The notes below the pieces were generated by a model. It was not told where the DNA came from, did not search any database, and saw nothing but the letters and a program-made list of their open reading frames with translations. Below, one piece after another: positions 26,401 through 39,700 of a DNA stretch of 64,000 bases (positions within the stretch are counted from its first letter, which is position 1; the number at the start of each line of letters is the position of its first letter). A program made the position numbers and the translations under genes. Origin of the DNA: Rachycentron canadum (taxonomy: Eukaryota; Chordata; Actinopteri; Carangiformes; Rachycentridae); NCBI GenBank assembly GCA_038496675.1, contig CM076653.1:21814476-21878475 (forward strand), written 5' to 3'.

Positions 26401-29400
26401 GGAACTGGGTACTCTCCAAGGTTGCCCAAAGGGCAAGTGATTTATAGCTGAATAAGACAAATATAGTTGATAGAGATATCTCCATCACATCTTGGCTGCG
26501 CCGTGGTAAAGTTGGCAAATTGGTAAAGATGGAAAATTGTGATGGAACCAGGGTTTTTGGTTGAATAATTGGAGTTGGAGGACCTACTTCCCCTTGACAG
26601 TCAGACAAAATCCTTTTAAGGGGCACATGATACCTGAGAACTGGAGCCTGTTATTTAACTTTAAAGTTAATTTTAGATAAATACTCCACCAAAACCACTT
26701 TGTCACTACAGAAATGTCATGTGCCAGCAAGCTTTTGTTCAGTTTTAGCCATACAATAATATAGAATACACTTTATGTGAGCTTGAAAATTTTATCCTAA
26801 ATCCTGCATTTCAGAATGAATATATTTTCCTTGAATCTTGTCACGTGAAGCTATTCTCAGATAAGCTGTTCAGTTCTTCTTTAGGCAATGATTTCTTAGT
26901 TCTTAATGGTAGTCTCAGATGGCAAACAATACGGGAGGTTGGGCTGGCTCAGAGTGACAACTGAGACTCTGAGAAGTCAGAAGGAACAGATTGTGCAGGA
27001 TAGACAAAGTAGACTCAACCAGAACCATAGGATGAATTCCTACCACTATTATTGAACAAACCAGCTGCAGCACAGCTCTATAATTTCAGTCACTATGTAT
27101 GTACAATCTTACCATAGGCTCTTTTTATTGTTTTTATCTTAGTGGGATTAAAGTATTACATTATCAAACATTTCAGTCTGATTTTTTGTGTGCAAGAAGA
27201 GGAAAAAGTGGTTATTTAATACCAGTACCTCCTAACAAGCTGGCAGTTATCTAGCATGGGTGAATGGTTAGCCAATTGGGTGAGTAGACAATTATTAATA
27301 TTTTCACCTGAGGCAAACATACTGTATAGTTTGCAGTTTTGTTTTCATAGCAGTAAACTAAAGAAAAAGTGTTCTAGCTCCATAACTTTTGTTGGCATAA
27401 TACAGGAACAGTAGATAGTTAGTGAGGTTTTTTATATACTTTTATATATTGATAGCTGTTCACTTTTGTAATGTGCTTTTTTATGTGCTCCACAGAGTTA
27501 ACTCATTTGACAACGTAATCTTAAATCATCTGACTTGTTTGTGTGTTGACTGCATGAAAAAAAATAAACATAAGCAAAGGCAGTCGGAGAGCAGATTGGT
27601 TTGCTCAGGTTAAATAACATCAGAGAGGGAAAAAAAGGATAACTGCCACAGGCATTGCAGACTTGTGCAGTTCAAAAAGGACCCCATAACGCGAATACTC
27701 ATGTCTCGCTAAGCAGCAACATAGAGGCTCAGAGAGACTTTAATTCACAGATGCTGGTAAGCAATTAAACATAATGGACATAATCATTTTCTAGACAGAA
27801 AGATTCAATAACACCTCTTTAAAAAGAAATAACAGTGCTGTGTTTCTTTCTTTTGACCTGTATATGTATGAGCAACATAGTACACACAAGGAAATTTCAC
27901 CCTTGCATTACAGAATTTCTTGCCTGGCTGGCATACAGGAGTTTTATGATTATACATTAATTACACACAACGCACAAGTGTTCCAGTGGACCACACTCAT
28001 TCATTGTGTAGGAGAAAGATCAAATAGCAATGGGAGGAGAGATGGAGACTGAAAGAACCTTTCTAAGATTATAACATTTCTCTTCCCTGCTGTATTGTAA
28101 TGATCCTATCTGCAGTGTATGCCCTTGTTTTTGTCAGGGGAAGGACTTCATCCCAAAAGCCAAGATGATAAAGAAGCTAGACGAAAACTGAAAAGTGCAG
28201 CCAAAGTTTACGGTGCAGGGGCTGTAGCATTAAGCCAATCAGACATATTGCCTGCTCTCTAGCCCATTCTGCTCTTGTGTTGTTTTTATAGGGGAGCCAT
28301 TGCAGTTTGCCCCAGCTTTTAACACATCATCTGGTGTTTCTTGGCTTTTCTCAAATTTAGGGTCAAACTTAAAATCCGCTCTTCAAAGTGGCCTGACATA
28401 TTAATGTCAGATTTCAGTTACGTGTTGATATAAATCTGGCTTCAGTCGGGAATTTGATATGTTTCCCAAACATAGATTTAAGGAATAAAGCAGGTCATCT
28501 GGACACGCCTTGGTCATTAGAACAACAAAGGGGGTGGGGGTATTCTGTACTTTGCTCCATTTAACTTTCTCTCAACCCTGACCACTATCACTTTCCCTTT
28601 CTTTTGAGAAACACCCCCACAGCATGATGCTGCTGCCACCATGCTCCACTGCTGGTGTGGTATTGTGCAGTTGATGGTCTGTATCTGATTTAGAAGGATG
28701 GTTAGAAATGATACCAAACGGTTCTAGGTTGATTTGATCTGTCCACACATTATAATATAATCTCACAGTTGGTGATTTCCGCACGTTTCACTGAAGAGAG
28801 GCTTCTGCCTGGCCACTCTCAATCAAGGCCAGATCAGTGGAGTGCTGCAGTGATGGTTGTCCTGTTGGAATTTCGTCCCATCTCCACACGGGCTCTCTGG
28901 AGCTGTGATCATTGGGCTTTTGGTCACCTCTCTCACCAAGGACCTTTCACCCTGATTGCTCAGTTGTTCTGGTTGTTCCAAACTTTATGGCTTAGTATTT
29001 TCTCTGATTCTTTTAAAAGGCAAACACCTGGCTATATAGATTTGTTTGAAAAAGCAATTAATGATATTAACATTAAACTGATGTGAAGTGAACTGAAGTG
29101 AAGGGGATCTGAATACTTTGTGAATGCTCTGTATATTAGATGGTTCTGTGTAATTGGTGTGGTGAATAAACATGTAAATGTAATTGGAGTGTTTTCAGCG
29201 TGGTAAGACACTTCTTGTAAACACACAAAATTCAAACTAATTATTATTATTATTTTTTTTTTTTATCCAGGTAAAGAAAGTGGAGTGAACTTTGTCAGTG
29301 GTAGAATCAGGTGCACACAGTACAGGTTGTTTATTGTAGTGTAGTGGTGTGGTAGTGGTGTGTTCTTCACACATTGCTCCTCTTAATACCACCTGAGAAC

Positions 29401-30688
29401 CATTCAGACACCACAACAGACTTGGATATTGTTACTGACCAGGTGCATCAATTTATCGCCACAGTCTACACTCTTTCAAATGGACACTTCCAGGAGGATA
29501 ACAAGCTCTGTCACAAAGCACTCCTCATCCTAAAATGGCTCTGGGAACATGACAGTGATTTTAATTTACTTCACTACCCTGCACTTTGTCCAGGTCCCAG
29601 TCCCAATAGAGCACCTTTGAAATGCGTTGGCAAGGGGTTTTCACAGTGTGAGTGCACTGGCAAATATATGCAGGAACTGTGTGTGAGAGTCTGAATGAAC
29701 CCAAAAACTGGGAACCATCACTTCTTTGAATCTTCTTGAAGGAACTTAGGCTGTCTTGAAGCAAAAGTCTCTTATGCAAACCTAGCTACGTATATCTATA
29801 TATAGGTGTCTATAAAGTTAATTTTAAACTGTTAACTGCATATTACTGTGCTCTTTTTGTAATACCTTCATTTTCTGTAAATGCCTCAAATATGTGACCA
29901 CGCAGACTTGATTGCTTTAATCACCTGATTAATTTAAACAGTGACCTGAATTCATTAATGTTTGGCAGAAACCATCAAGGATAGTAGAAACCATCACAGC
30001 CTCTTGCCACATGAAGGGAATTAGATGGCCATCAAATGAGAATAGGATCATCTTATAATAGTATATTTCAGCATTATCATTGCCCAACAGGCATAGTGAT
30101 GTGAAACACAGAAATCCACTAATACCACGATCGACACTACCCAAAGAGGTCTGTGATTAAAGTGACTGAACTGCTTTGGTATAATTCAAGGTGAAGATGC
30201 AGGCATGAAAATTTTGTCCATTGTCGAAGTGCATTGCATTACACTACCATGACTAGGCCCAGAGGACAAAAGATTCATCATAGTCCTGCATAAATTAGGG
30301 CAACAAGTTTACAATGATTTATTGACTTAAAATCTGGATGTGATTACAGCAAAGGAGCAGATTGGAGTCATGCATGGCTGGCTTTGGATTAGAGGCAGAA
30401 ATGAGCGACACTGTACTTGTGAGAGTATGCATGCATGTGCTTGTGTGTGTTTGTGTGTGTGTATGTTCACAAAGGGGGGAGTGCAGCCTGTTCAACAAAG
30501 CACAGTGTTGGTATGCTAATACCACAGCAGGGAGCTGTCCCTAAGGGTGAAATCATCTCTTATTCAGGCTGTGGTTCAGCCATAGGCATTCTCACTACTC
30601 AACAGATAAAGAAACAGGTCTGCCTGTGACAGTTTATGATGTAACTACACATTTTTGTGTGTATAGGTCTCTGTGTGTGTACGTGTGC

Positions 30689-30738
<50 letters not shown>

Positions 30739-33700
30739 ATCTATATATGCATTTCAATTGTTTTTTTTTTGCTTTGTCAGTTTTTGGGGCTGTCATTTGT
30801 CTTTAGTGTTTGTGTGTGCTTGATCTATTTTATGTCACAGAATGCGTAGGAAGGTGCCTGATTATAAAAATTGAAATTGTTACATCCATCTCCATCTTTC
30901 CTCCTTCCTACTTGCTCCATGTCTTCAGTTATGTCATTTGCCTGGTTGCTCAGCGGTCAGTCTAAACCATCATCCCTTGGAATATGAGGTGCAGCGTTGC
31001 CTCCGGGGGCTGTTATGAGACATTTATGAGACATTTATCTCTCAATTTTGTTTCTTTCTCTGGCTCTCATTTTCTCACTCTTATGTCTTTGTTAGTTATG
31101 TGTTGGGTTTAACAGTATAGCAGTGCTGTACTTTGAGGCTACATGCCAGAGGAGATCCGTACTACTACAAAGTGAAGATGACAGGGAGCTGCTCCATAAT
31201 TCATAGCCAGAAGGACAAACATATGCTGCCATTTTTTACCTTCATCAATTGCCTCTATTACCAGTTTTTTTTTTTTTTTACACCTTTTCAGGTGGGTCTT
31301 GTGTGTATTTTGCCTGAAGGCATGTGGATGGAGCTAACACACTTTTGAAAGCTATTACTGGGTGAAAACAGCCTTTACTTGCTTTTTATTTAGCTGTTTC
31401 AGCAATTTAAAGTCTGCGCTTCACAACACGGCCCAATTATAGTTAACCTGCATATCTCTGTACCAGTTAGATCGATCACTTTTAGTAGTTTTAAAGCTTA
31501 TTTTATTTCACAACATACTTAACTAAGTTGTGTAACTTTTTCTATGGTGGATTATCAGTCAATATTTCTCTGAAAGAACTACTATACAAAAAAACGTTTT
31601 ACAAAAACACTCAAACAGGCTTACGGTTCTTTCCTCTTTCTCTTTCTATTTACAAAACAAGAATCAAGTTTAATCTTTGAGATCAACACTTCATAAAGCC
31701 GAAAATGTTCTTTCTATTTAGAAGATTAAACAGTTAGCAGTGAGCAGATTAAGGTCCTTGCGTTAACATGCATCTCGGCTGGTTTGTTTTGTTGTGAACA
31801 ACTGTACGTGCATCATTTAACACCTGGCATTGGATTGTGCCTTGACATGTGTTTCGAGTGAACACTTGTGATCAGGTCACTTTTGATCAATCCAATTATG
31901 ACAGGTGGGTCTGAGAGGTAGGCAAGGAGGGGTTGAGTGAGCCATTGCACTGAGCGCAGCTGTGATGGACTGTACTTGTAGAGGGCTTAAGCTGAGTAGG
32001 GGGTCCCTCAATGTGCTTCTGGATGCATCTGTGCTCATTTCTAAAAGAATGAGCACAAGTTGCTGTGTGAACCAATTCTGAATGTGGAATGTGAGTGATG
32101 AAATCTCAAATGTGTCCTCATTGCACCCTGGATGTGTTCACAACTATACTTTAAGCTTGGAATCAGATCATTTGAGATGGATGTTAGTGGAAGGTCTAAA
32201 CAGGGCCTAACAGTCCTAGAGCTATGACAGTGCTTAATTTCAACTGTTGGTTGGTTTAAGAACCAACCAACAACACCAGTAATAACCAGAAATGAGATAA
32301 CTGAATATGAATGCCCACTGAAATGCAGGAGGGCTTTTAATTTGCAACAGTTATAAAAAAGTGTGTTTCTATTAAAATATAATGTGGAAACACAGAAAAC
32401 TGGAACAACTGGAAACAAGGCTCTGTACAAAAATAAATAATAATAATAACGACAAGACCAATTAAACATATTAAACAGAGGGAGTTAGAAATAAAGACCA
32501 GCCTGGGATAAAAAGTAGATAAAGGTTATAATATTGTGAATCCCAGACAGAGGCTATGAGCTGTTTGTTTTTAATTTATGTGGTTTGTGATATTGTCAGA
32601 TGATGTTGCACTTGTAAAATCAGAATTTGACAATATACTCTCTATATAGTCTTGTTCTTTTAAATGAACTCATCAAATCACCCAACACGTGGCAACATTA
32701 AAATGATGCTCAAGATTCTTTTTTTTTTGTAGGGTTAGATATGTCCAGTTTTTAATTCACCACCATTACCTGTGCTTATATATAAATCATTTTTGTCATT
32801 GTGATATCTGGCTTGTATCAAGCATGCAGGCATGCATGCATTCATGTGATTTTTCATGGCCTTGCGTGAGGTGACCTTGTTGGATTGATGGAGGTTAAAC
32901 AATAGTAGGAGCTTGGCATGTGAGATACATCCAGTTACATAGTGCTTGATGTCTACTGAGTGTTGACACATATTACTTATTATTTGCTTAAGATGAGAGA
33001 AAAAACATGGGTTCACTGAGCTCAGACCCATATTAAGCACAAAAAATAAACTTATTTCAGCAATGCATCCGTCGTCATCAGGATGAAGAGTAAAGAGAGA
33101 AGCAAACTAAGGGGAGAGGGATGAAAGAGCATAAAGAATATATAACTTTCACAAGATGTATACTCACCGGAGTGCAAGATAGAGGCTGCAATCTTGGTAC
33201 CACTGTTAATTTAATAATAGTAATAATATACAGTACCTTACACTCACAGGCATGCATGACTGCAAAGAAACACAGAACACACATGATCACTAAACCTGAG
33301 TCAGTCAGCTGTGTGTATTCATTTGGTTGGAGAAAAATCTGATTTTTTAAGTTAACTTAAGTTGTCAGTATAGAAATATGACACAGGCACATTAAACAGA
33401 AGATTAAAAAACCATGTAATCATATCTGTAAATGTCACTCTGTTTAGATACTGGTGTGGTTCTTACTCACTACTATTGCTTATACAACACCCTATCTGTT
33501 CATGGTCTGTAAGCTACAGCATGATATTATTTACTCCTCCTTCCTCTTGCTCTCCTGCCAGTACCAGCCTGCCAGCTGCTGTCAAACGCTCTGACAGCGA
33601 CACGCCCCTCCGGCAGCTCAGAGAAAAGGAGCATTTTTCATATTTTTCCAAACACTTTTTTTCCCTTATTAATGACAGAAATCTCTAACAATGAATTTAC

Positions 33701-36700
33701 AATAATAGTGACATTATTTCAGTCTGCAAAGAGAGCTGGCCAAATGTGTTAAATGTCATGACCAAAAAGAGATTCAAAATTCAAAGGACTATTATTATTG
33801 GTGGTTGAGAAAATGTCACAGAATTTATTTTAATTTACACCAGGTGAGCATGGACCATTAACCTATGAAGAGCTACGGTACAGGAAGTATTTTGAACCAC
33901 AAATCACAAATTTCAGTGCAGTTGATGAGAGAAATGAATAATCAAGCACATACCCTGTCCAGGTGCAAACTGGCACCGAACACCAAATAAGTCTGATGAT
34001 ATTGGTGAATAATATCTTTACTTAAGCTTTACTTAGGACCATCATTAAAGCTAACCAGCCTAAATGGTGGTTATATTTCAAGCAGCGTTTATGAAGATTA
34101 ATTCAACATCATTGATCATTTTTTGCTGTTGGCAAAACAGAATAAAACTGGTTTTACCAGCTCTGAAAAATAATAGATAAAACAAGTTTTCTGTAGTCAG
34201 GACATGGAGCACATCTACATCGATTCTTTCTTTCCCAAAGCACAAGGCACACCGACATTAACCAGTGAGACTCGCATGTCTGTGCACAACATGTTTTTAC
34301 AAGAATGGAAAAATAAATTAATCTCACCTTATCCTCAGATTCTTTCTCTGATTCACACACACAAACAGCAGGGTCACAGCAACATGAAATTCATTTTACA
34401 TAGCTGATTTTTTTATTGTTAGGGATGTGTCATCATTTTACCATTTTACTATTTTGTCTAATGGAATAAACCAAACATGTATGGTGTATTGTAGAGGGTA
34501 TGTGCAGAATTTTGCATCTGTAATAAATAGTCTCAAATAATCTTTACATTTTTTCTGTGTTGTCTGACCCTACATGGTATCATAATGGTGCTTATGTTAT
34601 GATTGACTGAAGGTGTGTTGGAGCGGAAAAGTCACAGTGGACTGTACTGAATCCAAATAAAAGATTCATGATGTGCTTTATAAGTCTCTGCATTACAGTC
34701 AGGACAGGCTGTTGCTCTACACTACATTCTCCCATACACATAGTCCCTGTGAACAAGATTGCCATTAAATAGGATGTCAGCAGTGTTTTAAGCGAATCGG
34801 GCATATTGGATTTTCAAATGTTGAATTTACTCCAGAAAAGATTTACTTCTAAATTCTGCCGATCGTATTTTATTTATAATTTGAGTGTTATGACACCTTG
34901 GTGCCCTTCTAGAGAGAGAGACATGCAAATTAGATTGCATACATGACCCTTCATACAACTCAGTATTCCAGAAAAACAACATTGAACTCAGTGTTATCGG
35001 TCTAAGGTGTCAGTTCCTTTTTTTTTCAAAACAGCAGCCAGAAATATGATCATTTTAACTCTGACCAGCTTAGCTGATCGTCTTGCAGAGACAATAAAGG
35101 CCCACTGTTTATTATTATTAACATATAATATGTTTAGCCACAAAATCCATCCTCGTGTTTTGATTTATTTTCCTTTTTTGCAGTGTTGTTTGGTCAGTTT
35201 GTGGTTTTCCAGACTTTGACCAGTGATGTGGTCGAGATCTATGATGGATCCTCCACAGACTCAGCCCTTCTCTCTTCCATATATGGATCACACTCAGGTA
35301 AAAATACATATCACTGTAGTCCTTAATCCTAGTGTATTATATTATCTGTTATGAGCTCATAGGTATGAGTAGTTCTATCAAGCACAACATTTTGTACTGC
35401 AGCACATCCATCTTTCCACTCACATCAAATAAGAGTTTTTTTTAATAGAAATTAAGTCTGAAGTCAGAGCAGCTTTATGCTGCCAAGTATAAAGATTTTC
35501 TCCCTTCATACATTTCTGTAATGATGATATAATGCAGCACAATGATGATAGATAATGCAATTCAATAAATTCCTGAGATGCCAATAAAAATAAAATAATA
35601 ATTAAAATATGTTGTAGATTGTTGTCACACTCTACTTGATTAGACTGTAGCACAATGTAAAAGCATGCAAATGAATCTACTCTTCCATTTCAGCTATAGC
35701 AGTAGATAGAGTAATATGTAGATAGTTACTAGATATAGTACTAGATAGATACTGTGGTATATACAGTGACAGTGATATATACAGTGACTCTACACTGAAA
35801 ATGGCAGGACACAAACAACTGCATAGTACATAAAATAATCATTGTTTTTCCTTTCTGCCAATCTCCAGTTAGTAAAGACATTTCCATGTTTTTTCTTCAT
35901 ATTTTATCTCTGAACATTTGGAAGCCACTTCATCTTGATAATGTTTCCTTTGATTGTATCATTTAGGCGAGACCCTGCCTTTAAGTTCGGGAAACAAGAT
36001 AACGCTCAAGTTTAGCACTAATGGAACAGAAACGGCAAAAGGATTTCATTTTGTTTACCAAGGTAAGACTGTTTTTCTCCCAGAATCTTGGAGTGGAAAC
36101 CTATTTATTTTCCTCCTTGTGAAAAGAATATACTTTACCTGTGTACTCATCACATAAAGGACTGTTCAGCAGAGTGCCATTGGCTGCAGCTGGGTATGGA
36201 TGAGTGGAGCTGGATGTTGCGGACTCAGAGCCTATCGTGGCAGAGCAGATGAGAGTGACTAATGACGTGCGAGGAGAATCACAGGGGCTTTACCATTTCT
36301 ATCTGCCTCCTTTGTTTTGGCATTTCTCCTCTCCCTGTTGTCTTTCTTACTACCACACCCACTCACCACTCTTTGTCTTTATACTTCTTCCTCTCATGCT
36401 TGCTTTGTCCCCTCTTATCCCCAGCTGTCCCCCGGACAAGTGCCACTCAGTGTAGCTCAGTCCCTGAGCCCCGGTTTGGGAAGCGGATAGGGAACAACTT
36501 TGGAATCGGTATGGCAGTGCTATTTGAATGCAATCCGGGTTACACACTACACGGCTCCATCGCCATCAGGTGCGAGGCGGTGCCCAATGCCCTGGCCCAG
36601 TGGAACGGCACTGTGCCCACATGTGTTGGTAAGCATCTTCATCCTCCTACCCCCAGTCCTCCCCTCCCTGTACGCACACACTCTCTCTCACACAAACAGA

Positions 36701-39700
36701 CCTTCAAAAAGATGGAGCAAGTGCACAAATAGCTGGTGTCTGCTTTTCTTAGTCATTACTTATCTTATTGTCTGTCACCCATTTCATTGCATTAGCCTAT
36801 CTCCAGTCTTGATAGTTCAGACAGGAAGAAAGAGGCAAGGACAAACACAACAACAAAGTGTCACATAAATTTTCTACCTAGACAGGGAATTTCAGTTCCT
36901 GTGTCTTGCCAGATTAATGGGAAAATAAATTGCAGTGAAAAGTGAATATGTCCCAACAAGCAAGATCTTTCTCAGTACAGTAGACCTGCAATACAAGGCA
37001 TTTTTAAAAAACTGTGACCCAATACTAGTATATGTAAATGGAGGTGTGAAAACATCAAAAATACTATAATGATTTATGAATGTGATAAGATAATACAATG
37101 CAGTTTATGAGTACACCATACAATCTAATAATAGCCTTCAAGTCATGTAACCTGGAATAAAGCCCAGCTCTGTGAAACTAAGCATGATGCTTAATACTCT
37201 GCAAGGTTAAAGCAGCTATAATTGATATTTTATATATATATTTAATAACAGTGTATCAATGGGTTTCCTATACTCATGAACCTACAGAGAATTATCATCC
37301 CAATCTGCAGCTGCCCTCAGCTTTATGGGCCTTTACATTGAGTTTCAGTTCATTGCTTAGCTGTCCAGCTGCAACTTTACTGTTTTGGTTCACTCGACTG
37401 CTCTCATTCCGTTTTTTACGGTGCAGCAGACAGCTGCTGTTTTCAGTGGAAAAGCTCTAAAAATTCACTGTGCACTACTTTCTCAACACTAAACAGACAG
37501 ACACAGTTAGTGACCACAATAGCTGCTGAACATTTAGCAGCTAAAGAGCCAGAGATTTCCCACAGGAACTGGTAGAGACCAAAAACAGATCTGAAAGCAA
37601 ATATTGGACTTCCATTCGCCAAGTGGCACAGAATGAACGATAATGTCTCTATGGAACTGCTGGATGTATAAATAAGGAAGTGTCTGCTAACAAGTTTGCC
37701 GTATCGGTTGAAAATATGATAACATGTTAATGATGTGTTAACAACATTAAAAATCTGTTGTTGTAGCGCTAGTCACTTACAATCTCTCTATCTAATGGGA
37801 AATGAGGTATTAACAAGCTCAGTAGTTTCACCGTTATGGCTATAGAATGACACAATGCCTTTATAGCTCATTGTCTATACTAAATGAAGTAAATAAGTAT
37901 GTATTGTAGATAAGGGCCTCATAGAAAATATAACCAATCTTTTAAATGTCCTCAGTGCAGACCAGTCATGACTTTACAGTCAGAAAAAAAAGAAAATAAA
38001 GGTAAAAGAACGAATGCTACTGCTGCCTTAGTGCTTTACTACCTTAACATCTGCACCGCAGACTATTTGTTAAGATTTTCTGGTGGACCCTTGGCTTACA
38101 GCAGCGTTTAACGGTGTACTACTGATGGGAACAGCATCTTTCTCTACATGGTTCTTTGGCTAGCATACTCAAGACCATGCGCACATAAATATACCTTCAT
38201 TAATATGCATAGACATGCACATACCACATATAACACACCATTTACACAGTAACAGATTTACATAGTTGGTCTGCATATGCTTTTACCCGCACATATAAAC
38301 ATTAAGAGGGGAGTGCACTTTGTCTCACAAAGACATACACATGTTTACTTTGGGAATTTAAAGAACTATAGATGAAGTACAGAGAAATCCATTGAAGTAA
38401 GGCCTTGTGCCAGCCAGCAAATAGTCCCAGCCAGTGAGTGCCAGAGATTTCAAGCCAGGGTTCATCCAAGTTTACTGCCAAGTGGTAAGGGAATAGTGGT
38501 GGCACGCGCAGATCCATTTTAAACACAGTGATTTTTATCTGGAGATTGAATCTGGCTGCAGCATCTCCCCCAGCGGCTGTGTACTCGCCCAGAATAATGG
38601 ATATAGTTTCATGGAGGCTTCAACAAAAACACTATGCTCAATTACTCAGGCCCTCTTTATGGGATATGACGGTATCAGATACTGCTCTCCTGTGAGGTAC
38701 CTGTGTTTTAGAAGATACATTTGTACAACTGTGATTGACCTGGCTCGTCCCGCAACGCATTTTGCTTACGATTTTACAAATGCAGAGCTGCTGAATTGAG
38801 GCTTTGCTGTTCGATTGCGCAACATTTTATTATGATGGAATTAGCCTCGCCTGAATGGATGCGTAATGTTTGGGTAATCTCAGTTGAATTTCATGGAGAA
38901 TAGTTGACTTGAATAAATAGATGTTTTTGTTGGTTTCCAGATGGAGTTTGACTCACTTTACAATGGGCTTCCAAAGATGAAAGTAATGCAGTTCGTCTCG
39001 TTTGTCAGTGTTTAGACATCTTAACAAGATTACGAGGAGGTTACAATAAAAGTAAAGTTAAATACTGATACATGGCAACAATTTCCTGTTTGGTCATTTC
39101 ACAACTGTAAAGGCAGCTGCATTTCAAACACATACTAAGCAATTCTGACTGTAAAAAAAAATCATGACGGTCCAGTATTACATGAGCTCACACTGCCATG
39201 ACTCATACCCAGTATACCCACACCATGGAATTCACTCCTTACTTGAACACTTTTTTGAAGTTGTGACAACAGTGTTGTGCTGGTCTTGTTTTCCAACACT
39301 GGATTCTTGTTTTGAAATAGCCTCTCAAGACCAATTAAAGTGTCCTAGTCCAAGGCTGCGTGGTAAAACCAGGCCAGAGTGCCTCTCTGGAGCAAGTTGA
39401 GCTACACTCGAGGTCGTGCTACTTTTGGGAGTTTATTTAAGTTTCTGAATTGAAATTGGAAATTACTGCCAGTTTGACTAACAGTGCATTTAGGACTTAT
39501 ATTTCAAGAAAAAAAGCATCACAAATTCTAGTACAACATATTCAATTTGTATTTTAAAATAAATCTCACCACCCACTCCCTCAAAAAGACTGCATACAAA
39601 ATACAATCTCTGTTTCGTAAATAGTTTTTGGTCATTATATTGTGATGTTGTTCCATTTTGCTCACTATATCATCTATAATGACTTTAAACCGCTGGCTTA

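Larger units (their letters stand above)
19830..35183 (+). other. Intron 12 (15,354 bp)
   Basis: The largest intron here, lying inside CUB10. Recognised contents are a poly(T) at about 24495-24514, GA-rich sequence at about 24650-24830, and a duplicated segment at 25618-25930 and 31130-31460. It also holds Tc1 relics at 28600-29130 and 29350-29640, TG-rich sequence at about 30430-30465, and an (ATCT)12 run at 30689. A (TTTA)n run lies near 25139-25160. The remainder is unique AT-rich sequence. I found no exon, RNA gene or nested gene. The longest open frames here (up to 142 residues, at 32041-32469 minus) show no domain. Confidence 0.7.

Noticed and set aside
32041..32469. 142-residue open frame on the minus strand in intron 12
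   Set aside because: No recognisable domain or start context; the composition looks like translated AT-rich intron.
36262..36732. 156-residue frame that includes exon 15
   Set aside because: The sushi ends at 36628 with a donor GTAAGC; the extension is intronic.
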